64,000 nt of DNA, from the NCBI RefSeq assembly GCF_030297675.1, contig NZ_AP028142.1:1054001-1118000 (forward strand), read 5' to 3'. Position numbers and translations under genes: made by a program. The DNA is from Polynucleobacter sp. HIN11 (GTDB lineage Bacteria; Pseudomonadota; Gammaproteobacteria; Burkholderiales; Burkholderiaceae). A model generated the notes under the pieces. It was not told the origin of the DNA. It did no database searches and worked only from the letters and a program-made list of their open reading frames with translations. This document shows positions 7,907-16,081 of this stretch, in pieces; the first letter of the stretch is position 1; the number at the start of each line of letters is the position of its first letter.

Positions 7907-8479
7907 ATGGATTCACTCTTAATTTCCACTGGCGTGGTGGCGCTTGCCGAAATGGGCGATAAAACCCAGCTTTTGGCTTTTATCTTAGCCGCTCGCTTTA
8001 AAAAACCTGTTCCTATTATTTTGGGGATTTTGGCCGCTACCACTATTAATCATGGATTAGCCGGTGCGTTGGGCGCTTGGATTACCTCCATGGTGAACCC
8101 CGATGTGTTGCGGTGGATTTTAGGCGCCTCCTTTATTGGCATGGCGATTTGGACTCTAAAGCCAGACAAAATTGAGGAGGAGGAAACTCAGATTGCGAAA
8201 CATCTTGGGGTCTTTGGCGCCACCTTTATCACCTTCTTTTTGGCAGAAATGGGCGACAAAACTCAATTGGCAACCATCGCACTTGCGGCTCACTATGCTG
8301 CTCCATTAGCAGTTGTGGTTGGCACAACCTTGGGCATGATGATTGCCGATGTGCCTGCGGTGTTTGTCGGCAATAAATTTGCCGCCAAGATCCCAATGAA
8401 ATTAGTTCACTCAATTGCTGCTGGAATATTTGCCGTAATGGGTGTCTTAACGCTTTTTGGTATCGATAAGCTCTTTTAA
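7907..8479 (+). CDS. mneA: Manganese exporter, TMEM165/UPF0016 (MneA) family
   Basis: This 190-residue inner-membrane protein has six membrane helices formed by two similar halves, each carrying the family motif EMGDKTQ (VALAEMGDKTQLLAF and FFLAEMGDKTQLATI). The glutamate and aspartate of these motifs form the cation site in this family, which exports Mn2+ (and Ca2+ in eukaryotic members). The start is ATG 7907, preceded by AGAGGA; the longer upstream frame runs through the riboswitch and is not coding. It is a single-gene unit with its own terminator. Confidence 0.9.
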   Translation: MDSLLISTGVVALAEMGDKTQLLAFILAARFKKPVPIILGILAATTINHGLAGALGAWITSMVNPDVLRWILGASFIGMAIWTLKPDKIEEEETQIAKHLGVFGATFITFFLAEMGDKTQLATIALAAHYAAPLAVVVGTTLGMMIADVPAVFVGNKFAAKIPMKLVHSIAAGIFAVMGVLTLFGIDKLF

Positions 8480-8589
8480 TTAGGCGAGCAGCAACGTTTT
8501 GATATTTTTGAGCTTGGTCCCAAGAAATTTGACATAATAAAAAAACGTAATTGGAAAAATTAGAACGCCAAATCAACGCTCTAGATACC

Positions 8590-8622
8590 AAAAAGGCCTC
8601 TAGTGAAATCTAGGGGCTTTTT
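8590..8622 (+). terminator. Rho-independent terminator after the Mn exporter
   Basis: AAAAAGGCCTCTAG, a six-base loop and CTAGGGGCTTTTT form a stem with a small bulge and a run of T. It lies 110 bases after the exporter stop. The remaining bases up to 8775 hold no gene I can support, only a weak dyad GTGTC/GACAC at 8735-8753. Confidence 0.75.
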
Positions 8623-8775
8623 CTTTGGCTGCGGTAAATGTGGAAGCTATATAGAACTTTGTGGGGTCGTTGTATGTCAAGATGGAAGGCCCTGGGTGGT
8701 CGTGGTGGACTATGGGCGACTTGAGAGACTACAAGTGTCGTGTTTCCGGACACCTTGGCATATAAACATTCAACG

Positions 8776-9708
8776 CTATTTCAGCCCCTTATCTGATAGC
8801 CATTTTTCAATCTGATATGGCATTGAAGTAAAAATACTTGATGTATCAAAGGATTTATAGAGCTTACCCGCTAGATCTGTTTGAAGTGCTTTAAGGGTTT
8901 CATCCTTTAAAAGCAAAACATCCTTCCCCATACCCAACATATAGCCAACTTCTAAAGAGACATTTGGATTAAATTCATCCTCCAAAACCCTCTCGTAGAC
9001 AGCCACCCCAAAATCACAACCATGCATATAAGTCTTAATATTTGGAAACACATCATCCATGTACTGCTTATCATCCGCCCTCAATGCTGTAATTCCATAG
9101 GTAGAAAGAGTGTCTTTAATACATTTAGAAATATCAGCATGAATTTTAGTTTCACCAAACTTCATAATAATGAAAGCTGTTTTTTTACCAATCGGAAAAT
9201 CCCCTCTAAACTTTTCTAGGCCAGAAGCAATTTCTGGGGCAGACACAACCTCATTTGAAATAGTTTTATCCGACTTTTGCTGCGACTGCAAAACTGTATT
9301 TACATACTCCTTAACAATTCTCTGAATTTGCTCCTCAAGACCCTCCAAAGAAACGTTTAATGGACATGAAAATGCCCATATCGGATCCCCAACATCAAGA
9401 CGTATTTGATATGTAAGACTCTGCAATTCAATGCGACCATAACTAGTCAAATCTCTATAATTAATGGTATTGGCGCCAAATGACTCAGCAAAGATAAAGT
9501 GCCAGCTACTAATGTCTTTAGCAACAAATAAAAAAGTTGATTGCTGGACCTTCAGCTGCGACGCTGGCACCTGAAGCTCCAGAGCATATTTTCTTACCTT
9601 CTCAGAGAAACTTTTAATAATTCCATTGGGCATGCCTCTTTCAGATTCAGGCAAATCTCCTCCGATATTTGCCATTCCACCAGAACTCAAGAATTGAATT
9701 ACAGACAT
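8776..9708 (-). CDS. Predicted nucleotide-binding TIR-like protein, candidate defence effector
   Basis: This is a soluble protein of 310 residues. The N-terminal 150 residues are of unknown type. The C-terminal 140 residues carry AFIIMKFGE, then RADDKQYMDDVFPNIKTYMHGCDFGVAVYE and FNPNVSLEVGYMLGMGKDVLLLKD. This is the layout of TIR-like or deoxyribosyltransferase-like nucleotide-binding domains: the NVSLEVGYM segment holds a glutamate placed like the catalytic glutamate of TIR NADases. A good ribosome site (GGGAGG) precedes the ATG. It sits in the accessory part of island element A beside other orphan genes, so an NAD-cleaving or stress-effector role is plausible but unproven. Confidence 0.55.
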   Translation of the reverse strand: MSVIQFLSSGGMANIGGDLPESERGMPNGIIKSFSEKVRKYALELQVPASQLKVQQSTFLFVAKDISSWHFIFAESFGANTINYRDLTSYGRIELQSLTYQIRLDVGDPIWAFSCPLNVSLEGLEEQIQRIVKEYVNTVLQSQQKSDKTISNEVVSAPEIASGLEKFRGDFPIGKKTAFIIMKFGETKIHADISKCIKDTLSTYGITALRADDKQYMDDVFPNIKTYMHGCDFGVAVYERVLEDEFNPNVSLEVGYMLGMGKDVLLLKDETLKALQTDLAGKLYKSFDTSSIFTSMPYQIEKWLSDKGLK

Positions 9709-9743
9709 TTAACCTCCCATTTTTTCTGATATTACGCCTTTTA

Positions 9744-9773
9744 TTGACAGTTGAATATTGGTTGCATAGCTAA
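9744..9773 (+). promoter_or_regulatory. Promoter and MarR-type operator of the regulator gene
   Basis: TTGACA at 9744-9749 and TAGCTA at 9767-9772 are separated by 17 bases. The -10 region lies inside GTTGCATAGCTAA (9761-9773), which recurs upstream of the tautomerase gene at 10239. A repressor bound there would block polymerase, suggesting autoregulation. Confidence 0.5.
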
Positions 9774-9796
9774 TCAATATCAGTTACACTACTTCC

Positions 9797-10213
9797 ATGT
9801 TTGAACAATGCCTCTATTTCAATACCACTAGCCTAGCTCGCCAGCTAGAGCGGGAATGGGCTGGCGCATTTAGGCCTTTTGGCCTTACTCCCTCACAAGC
9901 CTTCATGCTCAGAGTAATACTAGATAAGTCCCCGCTTCTACAAAGCGAACTAGCCTCAGAAATGAATATCAGCCGCCCTACTGCCACTAGAGGATTGGAT
10001 GGCCTAGAGAGATTGGGTTTGATTAAGCGCCTAGCTTCTGAGAAGGATGGCCGTGAACAAGAAATTCACCCCACTAAGAAGGCTGTCGAGATCAAAGATG
10101 CTATTAATGCCGCCAGTGGAGCCGTGACAAAGCGCCTCAAGAAAGTATTAGGCACAAACCATTTTGAAGAGGTTGTTGGACAACTTCGGGGCATTAGCTC
10201 TGCCCTGAAGTAA
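9797..10213 (+). CDS. MarR-family transcriptional regulator
   Basis: This 138-residue protein has a typical MarR winged helix: an N-terminal dimer helix (LARQLEREWAGAFRPFGLTPSQAFML), recognition region (LASEMNISRPTATRGLDGLERLGLIKRL) and wing (SEKDGREQEIHPTKKA). It is 69 bases upstream of a tautomerase gene on the same strand, and both genes are preceded by GTTGCATAGCTAA, so it probably represses itself and the tautomerase and is released by a small aromatic or electrophilic ligand. The ligand is unknown. Confidence 0.85.
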   Translation: MFEQCLYFNTTSLARQLEREWAGAFRPFGLTPSQAFMLRVILDKSPLLQSELASEMNISRPTATRGLDGLERLGLIKRLASEKDGREQEIHPTKKAVEIKDAINAASGAVTKRLKKVLGTNHFEEVVGQLRGISSALK

Positions 10214-10237
10214 CTGGGACTCTTTTGTTTCCCTAAT

Positions 10238-10253
10238 AGTTGCATAGCTAACT
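10238..10253 (+). promoter_or_regulatory. Second MarR-type operator, upstream of the tautomerase
   Basis: AGTTGCATAGCTAACT shares thirteen consecutive bases with the site at 9761-9773 and adds outer arms AGTT/AACT. It lies 30 bases before the tautomerase start codon. Confidence 0.5.
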
Positions 10254-10282
10254 TATTTTATTAATCAACAAAGGAGAATTAC

Positions 10283-10672
10283 ATGCCAATCTTGAACGTT
10301 AAAGTCAGCGGACGAAAGAATAACAAAACCACTAAAGCAATTAATGGGCTATTGCTTGATTTAACCCACCATATTCTGGGTAAGAAAAAAGAAGTGACTG
10401 CCATCGCTATTGAATATGTGGAGCCGGATTGCTGGTTTGTTGGCGGCAAGCTACTGAGCGAACAGGGCAAGAATAGCTTTTATTTTGACATCAAAATTAC
10501 GGATGAGACCAATACCAAGGACGAGAAAGCTCAATACATCAAAGAAGCATTTGAAGGCTTTGAGCGAATCCTAGGTAATCTTCATGAAGAGAGCTATATC
10601 TATGTACAAGATGTGAGAGCCGCAAGCTATGGATATGGAGGAAAGACCCAGGAATACAGATATCACCGATAA
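10283..10672 (+). CDS. 4-oxalocrotonate tautomerase-family protein
   Basis: This 129-residue protein begins MPILNVKVSG, so the N-terminal proline needed as general base in the tautomerase superfamily would be exposed after removal of Met. The following helix (TKAINGLLLDLTHHILGKKKEVTAIAIEYV) and VKVSG strand suit a fused two-unit tautomerase of about 125 residues. A ribosome site (AAAGGAG) lies nine bases upstream. Under control of a MarR-type regulator it may detoxify an enol/keto or unsaturated-acid compound; the substrate is not known. Confidence 0.75.
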   Translation: MPILNVKVSGRKNNKTTKAINGLLLDLTHHILGKKKEVTAIAIEYVEPDCWFVGGKLLSEQGKNSFYFDIKITDETNTKDEKAQYIKEAFEGFERILGNLHEESYIYVQDVRAASYGYGGKTQEYRYHR

Positions 10673-10770
10673 GCAAGTGCCGTGTTTTTGGCTATTTTGG
10701 TCACAAAGCTTTGGCCTATTGTTTAAAGAGCACTTTCCTGACATTATTATAAAAAATGTAAGAAACTAAT

Positions 10771-11061
10771 ATGGTCACCAAAAAAACTACGCCCTTCACT
10801 AAAACTGGCACTAACAAAATACCGAGCAAAAAGCCGGGGGTTTATGACATCAAAAATAAAGAGGGAGATTTGCAATACATCGGCATGGCAAAAAAGGGTC
10901 GCATGCAAGAACGGGTTAAAGAGCATTTGCCAACAAGTACAAAAGATCCAGTAAAAAGTGGGAGTAAGGTAGAGATTACAACTACAAAAACTAAAGAAGC
11001 TGCATTAAAAAAGGAAAGGCTACTTATAAAATCAAAGAGGCCCCCACAAAATAAAATATGA
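10771..11061 (+). CDS. Small GIY-YIG-like protein
   Basis: This basic 96-residue protein carries a single GIY-YIG-type domain: GVYDIKNKEG, then LQYIGMAKKGRMQERVKEH, and an end reading EAALKKERLLIKSKRPPQNK with the conserved glutamate and final asparagine. GIY-YIG domains are nucleases in homing endonucleases, UvrC and some defence or mobile-element proteins; small stand-alone versions are mostly uncharacterised. It lies six bases before the DUF4145 gene, so the two are probably co-transcribed. Confidence 0.6.
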   Translation: MVTKKTTPFTKTGTNKIPSKKPGVYDIKNKEGDLQYIGMAKKGRMQERVKEHLPTSTKDPVKSGSKVEITTTKTKEAALKKERLLIKSKRPPQNKI

Positions 11062-11067
11062 AAGTAA

Positions 11068-11661
11068 ATGGCTACCCTTTCTCATAATCTCGCCTTATTG
11101 AAATGCCCACATTGCTCGATTGCAAATCCAAATCTATTTTTATTGAATAACTTCAACACCAATAATCACAATCAAACAAATCCAAGATTTTGGGGGATTT
11201 ACTCCTGTAAGAGTTGTGGCGGTATAGTATCGGCTGCGGCTAAAAGCCTTAATTCAGAAATCTCTGAATACTATCCGAAAAATACTGAAATCGACGCCAC
11301 TCTTCCAGACAAACCTAAATCCTTACTTCAGCAAGCACAAGATACATTACATGCGCCTGCCGGGTCTGTGATGTTATCCGGTAGTGCTGTTGATGCAATG
11401 CTCAAACTAAAAGGATACACAGAAGGAAGCTTGTATAGCCGTATAGAAAAGGCGTGTAAAGACCATTTGATAACCGAGGAAATGGCACAGTGGGCACATG
11501 ACATTCGACTTGATGCCAACGACCAAAGGCACGCTGATGAGATGGCTCTATTACCAACAGAAGCGGATGCCAAAAGAGTTTTGGATTTTGCTAAAGCGCT
11601 GGCAGAGTTTGCATTCATCTTACCCAGTCGAGTTAAGAGAGGGTTGGGACAAAAGGTATAA
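11068..11661 (+). CDS. DUF4145 domain protein with zinc ribbon
   Basis: This 197-residue protein has an N-terminal four-cysteine zinc ribbon (CPHCS and CKSCGG about 40 residues apart) followed by a helical domain ending IRLDANDQRHADEMALLPTEADAKRVLDFAKALAEF, which is the DUF4145 pattern. DUF4145 domains are found in restriction enzymes and defence-associated proteins but their function is unknown. It follows the GIY-YIG gene closely and is the last gene before the attachment repeat at 11727, so it marks the right end of element A. Confidence 0.65.
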   Translation: MATLSHNLALLKCPHCSIANPNLFLLNNFNTNNHNQTNPRFWGIYSCKSCGGIVSAAAKSLNSEISEYYPKNTEIDATLPDKPKSLLQQAQDTLHAPAGSVMLSGSAVDAMLKLKGYTEGSLYSRIEKACKDHLITEEMAQWAHDIRLDANDQRHADEMALLPTEADAKRVLDFAKALAEFAFILPSRVKRGLGQKV

Positions 11662-11726
11662 ATTAATTGGTAAATTTATTCCAAAAATACATATTGATTT
11701 GCAGACTAAGTCCAAGGATATCGTTA

Positions 11727-12066
11727 TTTGTCGGGTTTCCCGACATCTTCCACTAGATGCCTGTAGTCACGAGGATCCCACCCGGTATCACCGCCCCACC
11801 CTCATGATCCGCTAGGGCTGACAATCTAGATCACAATCGCTTCAATCAACCCAGTAACGATTGCCAAGATCTGGCCTGCCCAGCAGGAGTCGAACCTGCG
11901 ACCTACGGCTTAGAAGGGTTCTCAAATCTGCTTTAGACAATGTTCAACAATGACATACAGTGGGTAGGATTGAGGTGTTCATCAAAACAGGGGTCTTCGT
12001 GGGGTTGGGTGGGGTCCCATGTCGGGTTAGTGGTGTCAGCAGGTGTTTGTCGGGAAAACCGACAAA
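11727..12066. mobile_element. Attachment-site repeat: left arm, tRNA-Arg 3' fragment, right arm
   Basis: The left arm (11727-11871) starts with TTTGTCGGGTTTCCCGACA and contains GGATCCCACCCGG and CACCGCCCCAC. The core (11872-11917) is the exact last 46 bases of tRNA-Arg(TCT), from anticodon to CCA. The right arm (11918-12066) ends with TTTGTCG-N7-CGACAAA. The same three-part unit occurs at 32368-32714, and the left arm plus core at 34288-34488. It is the junction of island elements A and B. The fragment lacks the 5' half of the tRNA and cannot be a working tRNA gene. Confidence 0.8.
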
Positions 12067-12075
12067 TTTGTTTCA

Positions 12076-12111
12076 AAAAAAATACCAACCCGAGGGTTGG
12101 AATTTTCATTT
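12076..12111. terminator. Terminator-like hairpin beside a tRNA-Met fragment
   Basis: CCAACCC, two bases and GGGTTGG (12084-12099) are flanked by a run of A on the left and AATTTT on the right, so it could act in either direction. It probably came along with the neighbouring tRNA-Met fragment from a tRNA locus. Confidence 0.55.
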
Positions 12112-12112
12112 C

Positions 12113-12157
12113 TGGTGGGCCCACCAGGACTTGAACCTGGGACCAAAGGATTATGAG
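12113..12157 (-). pseudogene. 3' fragment of elongator tRNA-Met(CAT)
   Basis: On the minus strand the segment reads from the anticodon loop (CTCATAA) through the T arm (CCAGG, TTCAAGT, CCTGG), the acceptor strand TGGGCCC and ACCA. The 5' half is missing: the bases before the anticodon loop do not form a D arm. The break falls at the anticodon loop, as for tyrosine-recombinase attachment sites in tRNA genes. It indicates that part of element B once used a tRNA-Met target. Confidence 0.7.
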
Positions 12158-12316
12158 AGCAGATAACCATAACAGACCTCTTTGATATCAAGAGGTTACG
12201 TCGCCTAAGGATCGGTGTGTGGTGTTATGTGTAGTAATAATAACTTTGCTAAAAGGAGATTAATCTTATTTGCAGGCCGAGCAAGATTTCTATCAAAAGT
12301 AGAAAGCACAAAGAAA

Positions 12317-12454
12317 ATGTCTTCAACCAGCTATAAAGCGCAATACAAAATAAGTAATGCCTACTCATCATGGATGACTGCAGGCACATATGGAAACTTC
12401 AATGACGCACTAGCCCTAAGAAAAAAAGACTGGCGCTATTGTGGTGAGGATTGA
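12317..12454 (+). CDS. Hypothetical small protein
   Basis: This is a possible 45-residue protein starting MSSTSYKAQYKISNAYSSWMTAG and ending WRYCGED. It has no recognisable domain, no strong ribosome site, and lies alone between the attachment repeat and the metal-efflux operon. The frame is open further upstream, but the upstream part looks non-coding. The rest of 12158-12573 shows only a dyad CCTCTT/AAGAGG near 12177-12195. Confidence 0.25.
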   Translation: MSSTSYKAQYKISNAYSSWMTAGTYGNFNDALALRKKDWRYCGED

Positions 12455-12573
12455 AGATGGCGCTAAGATGGTAATTTATTCATCCTGAATAAATTACTCT
12501 CCCATGAACCCGAACTCCATATAATCATTCCAGCTATCTACCGTCTTAAAACCTAGATCAAAAAAGTGGTGTC

Positions 12574-12948
12574 TCAGTAAACATATCTAGCCGTAATGAC
12601 TTGATTTTTCAATTTAATAATTGCAATTACCTTAGTACCCTTTTCTATATTAAATTTTCCTCTTATCTCAAAATTTTCCCTATTTGCAGCAAGCTCATAT
12701 TCTTGCTTGCTTGCTCCATTTAGTAATGTCAGCTTTGCGTTTCCCCCATTAATGTCAATAGGCTTTCCATGATCTCGCACATAAATTTGCACTAAATCAT
12801 TTTTTGCGACAAGCTCAACATCAATATCCTTGACTACAAATATTTTTCCTCCAAATAGAGGGGCATGATCATGCCTCCCGTCAGCATTTGCAATAGATGT
12901 AGTCGATAGAAAAATAACGAACGTTAATATAAGTGATCGAATTTTCAT
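12574..12948 (-). CDS. Periplasmic protein of the metal-efflux operon
   Basis: This 124-residue exported protein has a signal peptide ending SIANA, a histidine cluster right after it (DGRHDHAPLFGG), then a beta-rich domain (VELVAKNDLVQIYVRDHGKPIDINGGNAKLTLL). It follows the RND pump gene by two bases and is the last gene of the operon. Small proteins of this type, with an HDH cluster and a LVAKxDxxxIYVRDHGKP core, accompany heavy-metal RND pumps and are thought to bind the metal in the periplasm. Binding is inferred from histidines only. Confidence 0.6.
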   Translation of the reverse strand: MKIRSLILTFVIFLSTTSIANADGRHDHAPLFGGKIFVVKDIDVELVAKNDLVQIYVRDHGKPIDINGGNAKLTLLNGASKQEYELAANRENFEIRGKFNIEKGTKVIAIIKLKNQVITARYVY

Positions 12949-12950
12949 TT

Positions 12951-15900
12951 TTAATATCCCTCTTGTGCATTTGTAATTAATAATGATTTTTCAGCGTCTT
13001 TCTTTCCATAGAGCCAAAACATAGCCGGCGTTAAAAAGGTATCTAATAAGGTTGAGCTAATAAGCCCAGAGAAAATTACAACCGCCACAGGATGCAATAT
13101 CTCCGTTCCCGGCCGTTCCGCCTCAAAAAGCAAAGGCGCTAAAGCGAATGCTGTAACTAACGCTGTCATCAAAACTGGTGACAATCTCTCAATTGAACCT
13201 CTTACTATCATTGACTTACTAAATGCCTCACCCTCTAGCCTCATCAGATTTAGGTAGTGGCTTATTTTTAAGATTCCATTTCGCACCGAGATACCAGCTA
13301 GCGTGATAAATCCGATGAGGGCGGCAATTGACAGTGGCTGACCAGATAGCCATAAACCAATGACTGCGCCAATCATTGCCAATGGGATGTTGGACATAAT
13401 CATGAGAGAAAAAAGGGTTGATTTGTACTTTGTATAGAGTACAGCAAACATCATTAGCAATGAGCCAATTGATAAAAATCCAATCAACTTAGAGGCCATT
13501 TCTTGAGCGACAAATTGTCCTCCTAACGTAACGAAATAACCTTCGGGCATACGGAAATTATCGACTACAACCCTAATATCTTTTACTACGTCAGATAACG
13601 CCCTATTTGATGTATTTGCAGAAATGACAATTCGCCTTTTCCCATCATCCCTGCTAATTTGATTGGGACCATCGCTATCCTCCAAGGAAGCAATCTTTGA
13701 AAGCGGTATTCTTCCGAGTGGAGTATCAATTAAAACATCAGACAACCCATCAAGCGTTCGAGAAGTCTCTGGCAATTTCAGCACAAGCCCAAAACGTTTA
13801 CTTCCCTCGATGATTTGAGAAAGGCGCTCCCCTTCTACTATTGACTGCAATACCTCCATGACTTGAGATGTGGAGACTCCATATTGCGATGCAAGGTCAT
13901 AATTAATTCGTACTTTAATTTGCGGAGCTAATACTTGCTTTTCAATCTCTAAGTCTACGAGACCTGAAACTCCAGATAATTTTGAGCGTAATAAATCTGC
14001 TTGACTGCGCAAAATATCCAAGTCATCACCAAAAATCTTGATGGCAATTTGTGAACGCACTCCTGATAGCATGTGGTCGATTCTGTGTGAGATAGGTTGC
14101 CCTATCGCAATCGCAGCAGGTAAGTTCACCAATCTCTTTCGAATGTCATCTTGAATATCAGCCATCGATCTTGTTAATTCTTTTGCAGGCTTAAGTCCCA
14201 CATCAAGCTCACTAACATGTACGCCTTCCGCGTGCTCATCAAGCTCAGCGCGACCACTCCTTCTGCCAACATAGGTCACCTCAGGGATTTGACGAATAAG
14301 TACTTCAGCTTGCCGCGCAATCGCTGAAGATTCGGTTAAGGCAACCCCCGGATTGAGTCTCAAACCTACCAATAATGTCCCTTCATTAAACGGAGGCAAA
14401 AAAGCAGTTGGCATTACAAAAATGCTGAGCCCAGAAACGAGAACCAAGGAAGCGGCGTAAACAATATATCTTTTTGGCGCCACCAAAAATCGATTGAGCA
14501 TTATTTGGTAATGCGATTTAAGCCAAACTAGGATTTTGGTATCTCCATGGCTAGCCTGTTTCATGGCTGGCAATAGGTAATAACTCAATACTGGCGTAAC
14601 CGTTACCGACACGATCAAAGAGGCCAGCGTAGAAACTATAAACGCTATCCCAAGAGGGGTAAACAATTTACCTTCAATTCCCGAAAGTGCAAATAAGGGA
14701 ATAAAAACCAATACTATGATGGCAGTTGCGTAGATAATCCCGGTTCTCACTTCAAGTGATGCCATCCGCACTACCTCAATAACGCTGACACGCTCACCTT
14801 CTGGCTTATCGGCATTGATTTTCAGTCTGCGAATGATATTTTCAACATCAACAACCGCATCATCCACTAGTCCACCAATAGCAATAGCAAGACCTCCTAA
14901 GGTCATAGTGTTAATGGAAAGACCAAAGTATTTAAAAACTAACGCAGTGATTAATATCGATATTGGAATTGCAGTCAATGAAATAAAAACTGGCCTGAAT
15001 GTACCCAAAAACAGATACAAAATAATTGCTACAAAGATTGAAGCACCAATCAGTTTTCCCTCAAGTGTATTGATAGATGCCTCTATAAATGTAGCCTGCC
15101 TAAACGTCATTCTGGGCGCATTCATCCCTTCAGGAAGGCCTTGCTTTAATTGATTCAGTGCATTTTCAATTTTTAAACTCAAATCGATTGTGTCGGCCAA
15201 TGGTTGCTTTTGAATTCCCAAGATAACTGCGGGACCCCCTTCATAACCAGCGTCACCTCGCTTAACTGCTGGCGCAAATGTAACCTCAGCTATTTGCTTT
15301 AGCAAAATTTGCTGACCACCCTTTGTTGTGACTGCCAAGTTTCTCAAATCATCCAAGCTAGAAGTTCTGCCAATGTTACGAATCAGGTATTCCTTGTTAT
15401 TAACCTCAATGAAGCCCCCAGAAGTATTCGATGAATGCCCCCTAAGAACCCCCTCCAGCTGCGATACCGTCACCCCTAGCTCGGACATTCGCCGCGTATT
15501 AGGCTGGACTTGAAATTGACGGACCTGACCTCCGATTGGAATAACCTGAGCAACTCCAGGAATCGCCATTAATCGAGGTCTTAAAACCCAGTCTGCATAC
15601 TCGCGAACTTGCATTGGAGAAATCTTAGCCTCATCAATTGGTATTGCAATTTGCATAATTTCGCCCATGATGGAGCTGATCGGTCCCATTCGCGGTACAA
15701 CCCTATCGGGTAACGTGTTTTCCATTGTGCTTAAACGCTCACTCACCATTTGACGGGCTCGATATATATCCGTGCTCCAATTAAAGGTGATGTAGATAAA
15801 AGAGAGTCCAGCGCTCGAAATTGATCTCACTGACTCGACACCCGGAAGACCATTCATTACCGTTTCCAATGGAAATGTAATTAATTGCTCAACCTCCTCA

Positions 15901-16073
15901 GAGGCCATTCCACCAGCTTCAGTCATTACAGTTACGGTTGGCTTATTGAGGTCTGGAAAAACATCTACCGGCATGCTCTGGAGCGCAAATGCTCCGTATG
16001 CCATGATGATTAATCCAATCAAGATGACAATCAGACGATTTTTCAAGCTAAAGTTTAATAGCCAGGTAAACAT
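12951..16073 (-). CDS. czcA: Heavy-metal efflux RND pump, CzcA/CusA family
   Basis: This 1040-residue inner-membrane pump of the HME-RND family has the first membrane helix at residues 10-30, two large periplasmic loops, and helices in two groups. Helix IV reads LAIAIGGLVDDAVVDVENIIRRLK. The acidic pair and glutamate are the proton-relay residues, but the surrounding motif is neither the DFG..DGAVV.EN of Zn/Co/Cd pumps nor the A.G...DA of CusA, so the substrate is uncertain. It works with the adaptor and outer-membrane protein encoded just upstream to export metal from the periplasm or cytoplasm across the outer membrane. The gene symbol denotes the family, not a proven substrate. Confidence 0.88.
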   Translation of the reverse strand: MFTWLLNFSLKNRLIVILIGLIIMAYGAFALQSMPVDVFPDLNKPTVTVMTEAGGMASEEVEQLITFPLETVMNGLPGVESVRSISSAGLSFIYITFNWSTDIYRARQMVSERLSTMENTLPDRVVPRMGPISSIMGEIMQIAIPIDEAKISPMQVREYADWVLRPRLMAIPGVAQVIPIGGQVRQFQVQPNTRRMSELGVTVSQLEGVLRGHSSNTSGGFIEVNNKEYLIRNIGRTSSLDDLRNLAVTTKGGQQILLKQIAEVTFAPAVKRGDAGYEGGPAVILGIQKQPLADTIDLSLKIENALNQLKQGLPEGMNAPRMTFRQATFIEASINTLEGKLIGASIFVAIILYLFLGTFRPVFISLTAIPISILITALVFKYFGLSINTMTLGGLAIAIGGLVDDAVVDVENIIRRLKINADKPEGERVSVIEVVRMASLEVRTGIIYATAIIVLVFIPLFALSGIEGKLFTPLGIAFIVSTLASLIVSVTVTPVLSYYLLPAMKQASHGDTKILVWLKSHYQIMLNRFLVAPKRYIVYAASLVLVSGLSIFVMPTAFLPPFNEGTLLVGLRLNPGVALTESSAIARQAEVLIRQIPEVTYVGRRSGRAELDEHAEGVHVSELDVGLKPAKELTRSMADIQDDIRKRLVNLPAAIAIGQPISHRIDHMLSGVRSQIAIKIFGDDLDILRSQADLLRSKLSGVSGLVDLEIEKQVLAPQIKVRINYDLASQYGVSTSQVMEVLQSIVEGERLSQIIEGSKRFGLVLKLPETSRTLDGLSDVLIDTPLGRIPLSKIASLEDSDGPNQISRDDGKRRIVISANTSNRALSDVVKDIRVVVDNFRMPEGYFVTLGGQFVAQEMASKLIGFLSIGSLLMMFAVLYTKYKSTLFSLMIMSNIPLAMIGAVIGLWLSGQPLSIAALIGFITLAGISVRNGILKISHYLNLMRLEGEAFSKSMIVRGSIERLSPVLMTALVTAFALAPLLFEAERPGTEILHPVAVVIFSGLISSTLLDTFLTPAMFWLYGKKDAEKSLLITNAQEGY

Positions 16074-16081
16074 AGTAGCCC

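Noticed and set aside
8735..8753. Dyad GTGTC/GACAC with a TTTCC centre as another island palindrome
   Set aside because: Arms differ from TTTGTCG/CGACAAA and no tRNA fragment or arm sequence is adjacent, so the resemblance is probably chance.
11872..11917. tRNA-Arg genes at 11872 and 32522
   Set aside because: Only the 3' half is present; the D arm and 5' acceptor strand are missing, so these are attachment-site fragments, not tRNA genes.
11498..12166. Several ORFs of 60-105 residues over 11498-12166
   Set aside because: They overlap the DUF4145 gene in another frame or lie over attachment arms and tRNA fragments, with no ribosome sites.
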